Assembly: GCF_012516315.1 (NCBI RefSeq)
Contig: NZ_CP051185.1
Coordinates: forward strand, 765,459-829,458
DNA from: Limnospira fusiformis SAG 85.79
Lineage (GTDB): Bacteria > Cyanobacteriota > Cyanobacteriia > Cyanobacteriales > Microcoleaceae
Direction of reading: 5' to 3'
Length of the DNA stretch: 64,000 nt
Both the position numbers and the translations under genes were made by a program. The notes under the pieces were generated by a model that searched no databases, was not told the origin of the DNA, and saw nothing but the letters and a program-made list of their open reading frames with translations. The first letter of the stretch is position 1. Each line of letters begins with the position of its first letter. Below are positions 38,414 to 47,871 of the stretch, one piece after another.

Positions 38414-38539
38414 TTTTTCCTTTTACAGTTACAGCCATTATTAATTGTAACATAATTGTTGACAAAGCACAGCCAATGTGTTAAAAATCATCCCGGTTTC
38501 CAGTGAGTTTTGAGTGGCTGGCAATTGACGGGTCAGGTC

Positions 38540-39379
38540 TTAGGACAACTGAAAAATAAACGACACCAGATCCCCTTTACCTAAAGCGATGCGATCGCCT
38601 GGTCGCAACCGATGACGGTTTCCTTTTGGCAGAGGAATATTGTTAATATATGTTCCGTTAGAACTACCCACATCCTCAATATAATAGGCATCGCCTTCTA
38701 GGCGAATATTAGCATGGGTTCGCGAAACGATTTCCGCATTAGTAAACCCAGAAACATCTATATCCGGGGGAACTAGATCATTAGGTTTACCAATATGAAT
38801 CACGGGTAAGTTTTGGGGGATTTCTAGCGGAGTTGTACTTTGAACATGAATCAATTTAGCAGTTTGTTGCTGAAGTTGGGTGGCGTGAGTTCCCGCGCTC
38901 ACCACTGCTGCTGGGGGGGGTGAGGATGGTAGGGGTATGGCTGTGGTGGGGACTGTTGTTGACTGAGTTGGGGGTTGTACTGGGTCTGGGTCTGGGTCTG
39001 GGTCTGGGTCTGGGTCTGGCTGAGGTGGCGGGAAAGATGGACTAGGACTAGCAACGGGTGAGGGACCTGATTTTTGTAAATTCACAGCCGAATTAGAACC
39101 AGATGCTACTGTGGGGACCTCTTCATCTGGTAAGGGGTCAGGAAGTACCAAATCTGGTAGCGGCGGAACTACTGTCGGAATTAAATCAGGGTTCTGGTTT
39201 TCTTCACCGCCTGGGGTCGGTAGCAAATTATAACCACACTGACCGCAGAAAGAAGCATCGGCTTGGACTGTTGCGCCACAATTGGGACAACTGGTGGTCG
39301 TGGGAAGGGGAGTATAACAAGATTCGCACTGAGTTGCGCCCTCTGGGTTCTGATGATTACAGTTTGGACAGACAATCAT
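38540..39379 (-). CDS. zinc-ribbon FHA protein
   Basis: A 279-residue protein. The N-terminus has two zinc ribbons (CPNCNHQNPEGATQCESC and CPNCGATVQADASFCGQC). A long Pro-rich linker contains a (DP)6-7 repeat from a GGGTCT hexanucleotide. The C-terminal FHA domain has IHIGKPNDLVPPDID, VSRTHANIRL and DVGSSNGTYINN, followed by RLRPGDRIALGKGDLVSFIF. The FHA Arg position reads GKPND rather than GR, so phosphate binding may be weaker. Probably a signalling adaptor. Confidence 0.9.
   Translation of the reverse strand: MIVCPNCNHQNPEGATQCESCYTPLPTTTSCPNCGATVQADASFCGQCGYNLLPTPGGEENQNPDLIPTVVPPLPDLVLPDPLPDEEVPTVASGSNSAVNLQKSGPSPVASPSPSFPPPQPDPDPDPDPDPDPVQPPTQSTTVPTTAIPLPSSPPPAAVVSAGTHATQLQQQTAKLIHVQSTTPLEIPQNLPVIHIGKPNDLVPPDIDVSGFTNAEIVSRTHANIRLEGDAYYIEDVGSSNGTYINNIPLPKGNRHRLRPGDRIALGKGDLVSFIFQLS
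38980..39018 (-). repeat. hexanucleotide microsatellite encoding Asp-Pro
   Basis: Six or more exact copies of GGGTCT (plus strand) encode the DPDPDP stretch of the FHA protein linker. In-frame slippage here would only change linker length. Confidence 0.9.
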
Positions 39380-39458
39380 AGAGTTCTCCTTACGCTATCG
39401 AAAGCGATCGCACCATAGCTAACAATTAGATCCTAACCTAGCATCAGTCTCTAAAATC

Positions 39459-40211
39459 TCAGCTTTTCTGGATTTCTTCTCCCGCCGCCGCATCAAGTAG
39501 CCACCAAAGTTCACCCTGGGGTTGAATGAAGCGACTGGGGTAGGCGTTTGCATCCCCTGTGGGTGCAAAAACTTCAGCCAAAGCCGATCGCTTACTAGCC
39601 CCGGCTACCAGGAAGACGACACAATCAGCTTGATTGATTAGGGGAATGGTGAAGGTGATGCGAGGTTCACCGTCTTTATTGCCAACTGTTACTAGGCGAT
39701 CGCACACTTGTAGTGCATCTGTAAAAGGAAACAGAGAGGCTGTATGGGCATCATCCCCCATTCCCAACAATATCATATCAAATCTGGGAAATTCTCCGGG
39801 AGCCACCCCAAAAAATTCTCGAATTTGGCGATCGTGCTTTTCTGCGTCTACTTGGGGATTGCCACTACCTGTGGGCATAGGATGAATGTTAGACTCTGGG
39901 AAGTTTACCCGATCTAACCAAGCACTGCGAGCCATTTTTTGGTTACTATCTGGGTGGTCTGGGGGTACATAGCGTTCATCTCCCCAGAAAATATGGATCT
40001 GGTCTAGGGGTAGATCTTGTTTGGCTAAGGCCTCATAAACGGGTTTGGGAGTCCCTCCCCCAGCTAAGGCTATGGTAAACCGATTTCGGCTTTGAATCGC
40101 CGCCTCCATTTTGCTGAGGATGATTTCTGGCGATCGCTCGACTATTTGGTCGCGGGTAGCTAAAACTTCGATTCTTTTGTGCATCATATCCTCAAAATCA
40201 GCTTTTACCAC
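39459..40211 (-). CDS. pgl: 6-phosphogluconolactonase
   Basis: The 250-residue DevB/Pgl enzyme hydrolyses 6-phosphogluconolactone in the oxidative pentose phosphate pathway, the main cyanobacterial route for NADPH at night. Signature blocks are IALAGGGTPKPVYEAL, IHIFWGDERYVPPDHPDSN and ILLGMGDDAHTASLFP. The start is either MVKADFEDMMHK or the inner Met at MHKRIEVLATRD; the shorter form fits the family better. Confidence 0.93.
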   Translation of the reverse strand: MVKADFEDMMHKRIEVLATRDQIVERSPEIILSKMEAAIQSRNRFTIALAGGGTPKPVYEALAKQDLPLDQIHIFWGDERYVPPDHPDSNQKMARSAWLDRVNFPESNIHPMPTGSGNPQVDAEKHDRQIREFFGVAPGEFPRFDMILLGMGDDAHTASLFPFTDALQVCDRLVTVGNKDGEPRITFTIPLINQADCVVFLVAGASKRSALAEVFAPTGDANAYPSRFIQPQGELWWLLDAAAGEEIQKS

Positions 40212-40517
40212 ATCATAAAACCTTTTTCTGGCAAATCGTCAATTAGTTACCGAGTCTACCCTCACCGGGACAGTATAGCCTCCGAAAAATCACGGATTCA
40301 AGATCACAAGTCCTAGGTGTTTCATATCACAATCATATCTGATCAATTTCACCTGAACAAGGGCATAGTATCACTGAAATAAGAGATGTTTCCCACAATA
40401 ATGAACATACAGGGCATAGTTTTTAGAGTTCATACCGATTTCAACCCAACTCTAACCCTCTAGTCCTCCCGCCCCTGATCTGTAAAGACTGAGGGCGATT
40501 TGATCAGAATTAAGCAG
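40212..40517. other. intergenic, nothing recognised
   Basis: About 300 bases upstream of pgl on one side and a small ORF on the other. It should hold the pgl promoter, but no convincing box pair is seen. Confidence 0.4.
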
Positions 40518-40643
40518 ATGGATACTCAAATTGGTTACAAAAAACTAAAGTCTAATCCATTCACCACTTACCGTGACCCCATAAGTGGCAAATGGATCGT
40601 GATCAAGTCTGAGGAAAAAAAAACTCAAGCACAAGCGGCTTGA
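40518..40643 (+). CDS. 41-residue small protein
   Basis: ATG 40518 opens MDTQIGYKKLKSNPFTTYRD, then PISGKWIVIKSEEKKTQAQAA and TGA at 40641. It is basic, with a likely beta-hairpin core (YRDP.SGKWIVI) and a Lys-rich tail. The codon pattern looks coding and the frame is free of stops. No close ribosome site is obvious, so support is moderate. Confidence 0.45.
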   Translation: MDTQIGYKKLKSNPFTTYRDPISGKWIVIKSEEKKTQAQAA

Positions 40644-40872
40644 AGTGGCCAGAAACCTCAGAGTTAAACAATGGTCATGACAGTTGAAAGGTCGCCAAAC
40701 ACCTAGGTTGACATCTCAGTTATTATGCCAGTCTTTCTGGTTTTGGGTGACTACTACAGATCTAAATTTGATGGTTTTGGGAACTGTCACAGTTCAAATA
40801 CTGTCACATACACTATCCCAAAGTTAATCAGACACTGGGTATATTACAGTTATCGAGTTCACACAAAAAACG
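40644..40872. other. intergenic with ACTGTCACA direct repeats
   Basis: ACTGTCACA occurs at 40783-40791 and 40800-40808, 17 bases apart, and the first lies in the palindrome GAACTGTCACAGTTC. This is a candidate operator for the gene at 40873. Confidence 0.35.
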
Positions 40873-41175
40873 ATGACATCTACCATTTTTTCCCCTACTA
40901 CCTCCGATGTTGAATCCAATTCTTGGCTATATCTAATTGCCGATGAGGTTGATCACTTTACTGGAGATGATTGGCTGGCCTTGTGTCCAGATATTGACGA
41001 AGGCGAACTTTATCGCGACTGGTTTATCTGGTATGATGCCGATGTTAATGGCAGTTGGGAAGCCTACGACCACTTAACAGGTGAACAAATTATTTCTCCT
41101 GATTTGGAGTGGATTAAGTCCCAAATTGATGCTATTGAAAATCGCCGACAACTGTCATATATTCATATAGCATAA
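40873..41175 (+). CDS. small acidic protein of unknown function
   Basis: A 100-residue acidic protein (pattern SWLYLIADEVDHFTGDDWLALCPDIDEGELYRDWFIWYD). It is rich in Asp, Trp and Tyr, with no known domain. The sequence looks genuinely coding. No operon partner is visible. Confidence 0.6.
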   Translation: MTSTIFSPTTSDVESNSWLYLIADEVDHFTGDDWLALCPDIDEGELYRDWFIWYDADVNGSWEAYDHLTGEQIISPDLEWIKSQIDAIENRRQLSYIHIA

Positions 41176-41413
41176 ACTTCTCTATTGGTGAAGAAAATTT
41201 TGATAAAACCCTATCAATTCTTGGGGATATTACCCCAGATTACTAAAATTATCCAACTGATTCAACCCTCGGCTACTTCCTTCGGTCCCCCTAATTCAGG
41301 GGGATTTTTAATTGTCCCTAGTCCCTAGTCCCCTGTCCATAGTCCCTGGTCTGTTAACTCAACAGGTGCATATATTTGCTATGCTGACCTGATAGGATTT
41401 GGGAGGTGTAGGG

Positions 41414-43801
41414 ATGACGCGTTTAAATGGGAAGTCCAACTTATCTAAGAAGTCCCCCTATTTAGAATTAAACAATCAGGGACAAATTATCACCTTTGAA
41501 TTGACCCAAAATCAGCATATTTTGGGGCGCGATCGCAGCCGCGCTGATTTAGTAGTTCCCGAAACCTGGCTGGTGATTTCCTCCGGTCATCTAATGCTAC
41601 GCCAAATCGGAGACACCTACCATATTTTTGACGGAGACGGACAGCAACCCAGCACTAATGGTCTGTTTGTCAACCATACTAGAATTACAGTTAAGGAAGG
41701 CTATCGACTACATAGTGGGGTGGAAATTACCATCGGTCAGAATCCCAAAAATCAGATTAGGTTGCGCTACTTTGACCCCAATAATCCCAGCACCTCCCCC
41801 TATTCAGCCATTCCGGCTATCTCTTTAAAAGAGCGATCGGTGATGTTAGGTAGAGACTCCACCGCGACAGTACAGTTAGATTCCCCTATTGTATCACGAT
41901 GTCATGGGATTATTGAACCATTAGACACGGGTCATTATATTTTAAATGATTATAGTGCTAACGGCATATTTGTTAATGGTAAAAGAATCGAGAAAGCTAC
42001 GCGATTGCTAGATGGCGATACCATCAGAATCGGTCCGTTTACCCTGATGCGTCAGGGGGATAATTTAGAAATCATGGATTTAGGCGATCGCATTAGATTA
42101 GATGCTCAAAGATTGCTGCGATTAGTTCGCGATCGACGAGGGAAATCGAAGGTATTATTAAGTGATTTAACCTTCGCCATTGAACCCGGACAATTTGTAG
42201 CATTAGTGGGGGGGAGTGGTGCAGGAAAATCTACCCTAATGCGAACGTTATTGGGTCTGAGTCCGACTACTAAGGGTTCCGTTTATTTGAATGGTGACGA
42301 ATTACAACAAAACTTTAATCTCTATCGTCATCAAATAGGTTATGTTCCCCAGGATGATATTATTCATCGCCACTTAACGGTAGGAGAAGTTCTCACCTAT
42401 GCGGCTAAATTACGCTTACCCCCAGACGCAGATATTGAAGCCACAGTTACTAAAACTCTCTATGAAATAGAAATGCTCGATCGCCGTGATGTCATGGTGT
42501 CGCAACTTAGCGGCGGACAACGAAAACGGGTTAGTATCGGGGTGGAATTGTTAGCGGATCCTAAGTTATTTTTTCTTGATGAACCGACATCAGGACTTGA
42601 TCCGGGGTTGGATAAAAAGATGATGGAATTGTTGCGTCGTTTGGCTAACCAAGGACGGACAGTGATTTTAGTTACCCACGCCACCGCCAATATGATGATG
42701 TGCGATCGAGTCGTGTTTTTAGGAAGGGGAGGAAGGTTATGTTATTTTGGACCCCCAGGGGAAGCCTTCGAGTTTTTTGATTTAGATACGGGAGATTTTG
42801 CCGATATTTATAATTTGTTGGAAGAGGGAGAAGCGATCGCTCAAGATTGGTCTTTACGGTTTCGCAAATCTCCCCAATTTCAGAATTATGTAGTTAATCA
42901 TCTAACTGGGGGAGAAACACCCGAAAAACAGCGGCAACCTGCCACGCAAAAACTCGCCAATATTCCCCAACAATTATCAATTTTAACTCAACGCTATTGG
43001 CGGCTTATTAAGCGAGATCCGTTTAATTTATTACTGAATTTGCTAACCGCGCCTGTGGGAATTTTATTGATTAGGTTAGCTATAGGCGATCAAGACCCCT
43101 TTCTGGGAGATGCTGACATCAGTTTAGCATCTTTAGCGCGACAAGTGTTATTTGTTTTTACCTGTGCCTCTATCTGGGTGGGTTTATCTAGTTCTCTGCA
43201 AGAATTAGTGAAAGAAACCGCTATTTATACCCGCGAAAGGTTAGTAAATTTACGGATTGTTTCTTATTTAGGATCCAAATTCATTGTCTTATCAGGATTG
43301 GCCCTTTTACAAACCCTGTTCATGGTAGGGATAATTGCCATCTGCTTTCAATCTCCATCAACCCCTTTATTCCCATGGATTTTAGGGGTAAGTATTACCA
43401 CCTTTTTGACCCTCATATCAGCCATGGGTTTAGGTGTGTTAGTATCCGCTTATGTGCAAAATAGCGCCCAGGCTAATAGTGCATTACCCCTGCTATTATT
43501 ACCACAAATTATTTTTTCTGGGGTATTATTTCAAATGTCAGGAATTAGCCGAGTAGTTTCTTGGTTAATGGTCAGTCGCTGGTCTATGGGTGCTTATGGT
43601 TCCCTGGTCGATATAAATTCCCTAATTCCCCCACCCGTAACCCTCCCTGATGGCACAATTATTCCCCAACCCTTTGAGTTATCATCAGTTTATGAACCCA
43701 CCTGGGAAAATTTATTATTAAATTGGGGTATATTGGGGTTACATTTATTGATTTATTGGGGATTAACTGCGATTATTCAGAAGCAAAAAGACATCATTTA
43801 G
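41414..43801 (+). CDS. ABC transporter (ABCG-like, ATPase plus permease) with two FHA domains
   Basis: A 795-residue protein; I start at 41414 (MTRLNGKSNL) with GGGAGGTG upstream. Two FHA domains come first (HILGRDRSRADLVV...ISSGHLML; VMLGRDSTATVQLDSPIVSRCHGII...DYSANGIFVNG). The ABC ATPase has Walker A GGSGAGKS, Q-loop YVPQDD, signature LSGGQRKR and FLDEPTSGLDP. The C-terminal third has about six hydrophobic helices of the ABC2 type (ILLIRLAIG, FTCASIWVGLSSSL, LSGLALLQTLFMVGIIAI). Half-transporters of this layout probably dimerise. FHA domains suggest control by phosphorylated partners. The substrate is unknown. Confidence 0.9.
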   Translation: MTRLNGKSNLSKKSPYLELNNQGQIITFELTQNQHILGRDRSRADLVVPETWLVISSGHLMLRQIGDTYHIFDGDGQQPSTNGLFVNHTRITVKEGYRLHSGVEITIGQNPKNQIRLRYFDPNNPSTSPYSAIPAISLKERSVMLGRDSTATVQLDSPIVSRCHGIIEPLDTGHYILNDYSANGIFVNGKRIEKATRLLDGDTIRIGPFTLMRQGDNLEIMDLGDRIRLDAQRLLRLVRDRRGKSKVLLSDLTFAIEPGQFVALVGGSGAGKSTLMRTLLGLSPTTKGSVYLNGDELQQNFNLYRHQIGYVPQDDIIHRHLTVGEVLTYAAKLRLPPDADIEATVTKTLYEIEMLDRRDVMVSQLSGGQRKRVSIGVELLADPKLFFLDEPTSGLDPGLDKKMMELLRRLANQGRTVILVTHATANMMMCDRVVFLGRGGRLCYFGPPGEAFEFFDLDTGDFADIYNLLEEGEAIAQDWSLRFRKSPQFQNYVVNHLTGGETPEKQRQPATQKLANIPQQLSILTQRYWRLIKRDPFNLLLNLLTAPVGILLIRLAIGDQDPFLGDADISLASLARQVLFVFTCASIWVGLSSSLQELVKETAIYTRERLVNLRIVSYLGSKFIVLSGLALLQTLFMVGIIAICFQSPSTPLFPWILGVSITTFLTLISAMGLGVLVSAYVQNSAQANSALPLLLLPQIIFSGVLFQMSGISRVVSWLMVSRWSMGAYGSLVDINSLIPPPVTLPDGTIIPQPFELSSVYEPTWENLLLNWGILGLHLLIYWGLTAIIQKQKDII

Positions 43802-43951
43802 ACTACTTACTATTTTACCATATACCCCGGCTAGGCTGCCAATCTTGGAGGATGGCTATAGTATGGCTACAGTAATCTCTCTGTCAAAATTGACCATGAG
43901 CCGGGATTTGTGTTATATTAGATTAGACCTATTTACCTATTTAAAAATTTA

Positions 43952-45136
43952 ATGGTGTCCCAGTTTATTCATAGTCTAAAGTTGCGAAACTTGCTCTCCT
44001 ACGGGAGTGATACAGAACCGCTTAAATTAGAGCCTTTAAATGTATTAATCGGTCGTAACGCTTCCGGTAAATCTAATTTAATCGAAGCCTTGGGGATTTT
44101 AAAAGCCACTCCTACAGATTTAACTACTCCCATTCGTCAAGGAGGAGGAATTAGTGATTTCCTGTGGAAAGGAACCCAAAAAATTCCTATAGCCGAAATT
44201 GACGCAACTATTGCACCCCTAGAAGGTTCAATGAATCTGCGCTACAGAATCAGTTTTACCGAAACTGGTCAGAGGTTAGAAATCATTGATGAAGCAATCG
44301 AAAATGAACAGCCTTATCCAGGAGAAAATGAACCATATTTTTTTTATCGTTATCAAGGGGGTCGTCCAGTTATCAATGAGGCTACCGAAGTTGATGGATA
44401 CAAAAAAAGAGCCTTACGTCGAGAAACTCTGAGTCCCGAACAATCAGTTTTATCCCAAAGAAAAGATCCAGATATGTATCCTCAGTTAAGTTATCTGGCT
44501 GCTCAATTTGCACAGATTAATCTATATCGTAACTGGCAAATTGGCAGATATTCTGAACCCAGATTGGCTCAACAAACTGATTTACCTTCCCACCCAATAT
44601 TAGAAGATATTAGTAACCTGGGATTGGTGTTAAATAACTTACAATATCAATTGGGAAGTCGGGAAATTATCGAGAATTTACAAAAATTTTACGAAGAAGC
44701 CGAGGAACTGATCATCAAAATTTATGGTGGTACAGTCCAGATATTTATTCGCGAAAAAGATTTAATTCAGCCGATCCCAGCTACTCGTCTTTCTGATGGT
44801 ACACTGCGTTATTTATTTTTAATGGCTTTACTACTTGATCCGACACCAGGACCGATTTTATGTATAGAAGAACCCGAAATAGGTTTACATCCTGATATAC
44901 TCCCAATGATTGCTGAAATGCTAATATCCGCCTCAGAAAGAACTCAACTGATTGTTACAACCCATTCTGATGCTTTAATATCAGCACTTCCGCCGGAGTC
45001 AGTATTAGTATGCGATCGCCATGAAAGTGGAAGTTTTATTCGTCGATTGGAAGCCGATAAACTCAAAAAATGGCTGGAAAACTACACTCTGGGAGACTTA
45101 TGGAGAATGGGTGAAATTGGGGGAAATCGATGGTAA
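43952..45136 (+). CDS. AAA-family ATPase (OLD/RecF-like), upstream partner of DUF4276
   Basis: A 394-residue ABC/SMC-type ATPase. Walker A GRNASGKSN is near residues 33-41, and Walker B with catalytic Glu is ILCIEEPEIGLHPD near 305-318, followed by QLIVTTHSDALISAL. No TOPRIM domain is fused; the next gene supplies a candidate. Single-subunit AAA_21 proteins paired with a nuclease-like partner occur in several anti-phage systems. It overlaps the next gene by seven bases. Confidence 0.85.
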   Translation: MVSQFIHSLKLRNLLSYGSDTEPLKLEPLNVLIGRNASGKSNLIEALGILKATPTDLTTPIRQGGGISDFLWKGTQKIPIAEIDATIAPLEGSMNLRYRISFTETGQRLEIIDEAIENEQPYPGENEPYFFYRYQGGRPVINEATEVDGYKKRALRRETLSPEQSVLSQRKDPDMYPQLSYLAAQFAQINLYRNWQIGRYSEPRLAQQTDLPSHPILEDISNLGLVLNNLQYQLGSREIIENLQKFYEEAEELIIKIYGGTVQIFIREKDLIQPIPATRLSDGTLRYLFLMALLLDPTPGPILCIEEPEIGLHPDILPMIAEMLISASERTQLIVTTHSDALISALPPESVLVCDRHESGSFIRRLEADKLKKWLENYTLGDLWRMGEIGGNRW

Positions 45137-45748
45137 AGGAAATTCGCATTTATATTGAAGGTGGGGGAGATAGTAAAAATACTAAAGCTCGACTTAGAAG
45201 TAGTTTTAATCAGTGCTTTAGAGACTTGGTAAAAAAGGTTCGTGTTCGCCGGATCAAATGGAATATAATTATCTGTGGCTCGCGGAATAATGCCTATGAA
45301 TGTTTTACCAAGGCTTTAGTAGATCATCCGAATTGTTGCAATATTTTATTAGTTGACTCAGAAGCACCTGTCACCAATAACAACCCATGGCAACATTTAA
45401 GAAATCGAGATCACTGGAATGATGCCCAAGTTAGCGATCGCTACTGTCATCTTATGGTACAAGCAATGGAGGCTTGGTTTATTGCTGATATTGATGCCTT
45501 AATTAAGTTCTACGGAAACGGATTTAGAAAAAACTTAATCCCTGAAAATTCTAATGTGGAAATCATAGCCAAGGACAGATTACCAACTATTCTCAATGAA
45601 GCAACTCGTCATACCCAAAAAGGCAAATATCAGAAAATTGCTCATGGTTGCCAGCTTTGAGAAATCATAGACATTAACAAAGTTCGTGCTGCTTCTAGTT
45701 ATGGCGATCGCTTTTTCAGAACTATGGAAGAAATTATCGCAGAATAGA
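45130..45748 (+). pseudogene. DUF4276 protein with an in-frame stop
   Basis: Reads VKEIRIYIEGGGDSKNTKARLR..., NILLVDSEAPV and RYCHLMVQAMEAWFIADIDAL, the DUF4276 pattern with the TOPRIM-like EGGGD and VDSE acidic motifs. TGA at 45658 follows HGCQL. The same frame goes on EIIDINKVRAASSYGDRFFR and ends at TAG (45746), which is the usual family ending. One base change from TTA would restore it. Losing 29 residues may inactivate the pair, or the short form may still work. Confidence 0.75.
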
Positions 45749-45809
45749 GTTAGAATATGAATAATTATTCCCAGTGTATTATCAAACTTGAAGATAACTT
45801 GTAAACGCC

Positions 45810-47363
45810 ATGTCTCTGACTCAACAAATTCTGTCGCAAATTCCGGGAAACCCTCTCACCGGACTACAAAACGCCGATCGCCTTTGGGAAGCTATCAAAA
45901 ACCATAGCCTACCCATACCAGAAACCGTCACAGAAACCGATCAACCCCTTAACCAAATTGATTATGATGTCATAGTTTGTGGGGGAACATTAGGAATTAT
46001 TATCGGTGCGACCTTAGCCAAAAAAGGATGGCGCGTCGCCGTCTGTGAACGCGGACAATTGAGGGGACGAGAACAAGAATGGAATATTTCCCGCCATGAA
46101 CTTCAGGTATTTGAGCAATTAAATTTACTCTCTCCAGAAGAATTAGAAAAAGCGATCGCCACTGAATATAACCCCGCTAGAATTAGCTTTCCTGACATTC
46201 CCGATATCTGGGTTAGAGATGTTCTTAATATTGGTGTTGACCCAGTTTATTTGCTAGAAACCATCAAAACCCGGTTTTTAGAAGCTGGCGGTCAACTCTT
46301 AGAAAATACCCCCTACCAAGCCGCCACCATTCACCCCAATGGAGTCACCGTAGAAACCGGAGTCAATCAAACTTTAACCAGCCGACTATTACTAGATGCA
46401 ATGGGTCACTTTTCCCCCATTATCAAACAAGCCAGACAGGGAAAAACTCCTGATGCTGTTTGTTTAGTGGTCGGGACTTGCGCCACCGGATATCCTAGCA
46501 ATGAAACCGGAGATATATTCGCTTCTTTTACTCCTGTGCAAAATCAATGTCAGTATTTTTGGGAGGCTTTCCCAGCCCGAGACGGACGCACTACCTATAT
46601 GTTTAGTTATATTGATGCACACCCAGCTAGACCCAGTTTAACAGACTTTTTTGAGGATTATTTAACCCTACTTCCTCAATATCAAAATGTGGAATTATCC
46701 CAGTTAAATTTTAAACGAGCCTTATTTGGTTTTTTCCCCTGTTATCGCCAGAGTCCCCTAGCAACTCCCTGGAATTCTATTATCCCCATTGGTGATAGTA
46801 GCGGTAGCCAGTCCCCTTTAAGTTTTGGTGGTTTTGGCGCAATGGTACGCCATCTGAATCGCTTAACTAACGGTATTGATGAAGCATTGAAAGCTAATAT
46901 TTTGGATAGTAAATCTCTGGCTTTGTTACAACCCTATCAACCCAGTTTGTCGGTGACTTGGTTATTTCAAAAATCTATGAGTGTCCCGATGGATAAAACC
47001 ATTAATAGTCATAGTATTAATCAACTTCTCGCCGCCGTATTTCAGGATATGGAACGTTTGGGGGAACCAGTGCTTAAACCTTTTTTACAAGATGTTATTC
47101 AATTTCCCGCCTTAGCTAAAACTTTATTTACTACCGGAATTCTACACCCTGCTATTGTCTTAAAAGTGATTCCCCAGGTGGGGTTAGGAAATTTAGTTGA
47201 TTGGACTATTCACTATTTGAATTTAGCCAGCTATAGTCTACTGTACCCTCTCGGAAAGTCTCTGAACCCTCTCACTCAAAAATTATCTGCTCAACAACAG
47301 TATTATATTCATCGCTGGGTTGATGCTTGGTGCTATGGTTCTGGGGGAGATTATCATAATTAA
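45810..47363 (+). CDS. cruP: CruP, lycopene-cyclase-like flavoprotein
   Basis: A 517-residue FAD-binding protein with VIVCGGTLGIIIGATLAKKG (Rossmann motif) and ERGQLRGREQEWNISRHEL. Later blocks are LLLDAMGHFSPIIKQARQG, VCLVVGTCATG and PIGDSSGSQSPLSFGGFGAM. These match CruP, conserved from cyanobacteria to plants and related to CruA lycopene cyclase. In plants CruP is linked to limiting oxidative damage rather than proven cyclisation. The gene is intact and followed by a strong hairpin. Confidence 0.9.
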   Translation: MSLTQQILSQIPGNPLTGLQNADRLWEAIKNHSLPIPETVTETDQPLNQIDYDVIVCGGTLGIIIGATLAKKGWRVAVCERGQLRGREQEWNISRHELQVFEQLNLLSPEELEKAIATEYNPARISFPDIPDIWVRDVLNIGVDPVYLLETIKTRFLEAGGQLLENTPYQAATIHPNGVTVETGVNQTLTSRLLLDAMGHFSPIIKQARQGKTPDAVCLVVGTCATGYPSNETGDIFASFTPVQNQCQYFWEAFPARDGRTTYMFSYIDAHPARPSLTDFFEDYLTLLPQYQNVELSQLNFKRALFGFFPCYRQSPLATPWNSIIPIGDSSGSQSPLSFGGFGAMVRHLNRLTNGIDEALKANILDSKSLALLQPYQPSLSVTWLFQKSMSVPMDKTINSHSINQLLAAVFQDMERLGEPVLKPFLQDVIQFPALAKTLFTTGILHPAIVLKVIPQVGLGNLVDWTIHYLNLASYSLLYPLGKSLNPLTQKLSAQQQYYIHRWVDAWCYGSGGDYHN

Positions 47364-47379
47364 TCTCCCATAAATAAAA

Positions 47380-47417
47380 CCTCCTTTCCTGGTCTAATTT
47401 AGACTGAGGAAAGAAGG
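47380..47417. terminator. hairpin between converging cruP and psaK
   Basis: CTTTCCT.GTCT, a short AATTT loop, and AGAC..AGGAAAG pair to make a stem of about 11 bp with one mismatch step, flanked by CCTC/GAAGG pairs. Its location between two converging genes suggests a bidirectional terminator. Confidence 0.6.
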
Positions 47418-47454
47418 TATAAAAACCCTTGACAATCAGTGCCAAATCTAACTT

Positions 47455-47703
47455 TTAAAGTCCACCGACGTTAGCCAGTCCCAGAATTACACCAGCACCC
47501 AGGATATGACCTAAGCAAGCACTTCCAACTACAGCACCAGCACTCATACCAGCAATGGGGGTGGGTGCGCCTACGTTTTGTTGTTTAATGGTGAATTTAC
47601 CAATAGCGATCGCCAAAACATTACAAACAATCATCACAATGGCAACATTGGGACTCCAGGGTAAAGTGCTAGGAGCCGCTGCAATTAAAGTTGAGTAAAT
47701 CAA
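47455..47703 (-). CDS. psaK: photosystem I subunit X
   Basis: An 82-residue PsaK with two transmembrane helices: NVAIVMIVCNVLAIAIGKF and GMSAGAVVGSACLGHILGAGVILGL. It sits at the edge of PSI, binds chlorophyll and stabilises contact with antenna. The N-terminal MIYSTLIAAAPSTLPWS resembles the processed region of the family. Length and motifs are normal. Confidence 0.93.
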   Translation of the reverse strand: MIYSTLIAAAPSTLPWSPNVAIVMIVCNVLAIAIGKFTIKQQNVGAPTPIAGMSAGAVVGSACLGHILGAGVILGLANVGGL

Positions 47704-47871
47704 TGGACTTCTCCTAATCTAAGGTTTAAACTTCAGCAGAATTGACAAATTTTACTATCTTTAAGTCCAAGTTTTTATCACAAAATTTTCGCAACTGCCT
47801 CAAAATGTAGCAATCCTTAATATTTCCACATATTTGTTAAAACTTGCTCCAAAAACTTAAACTTCTGTCAG

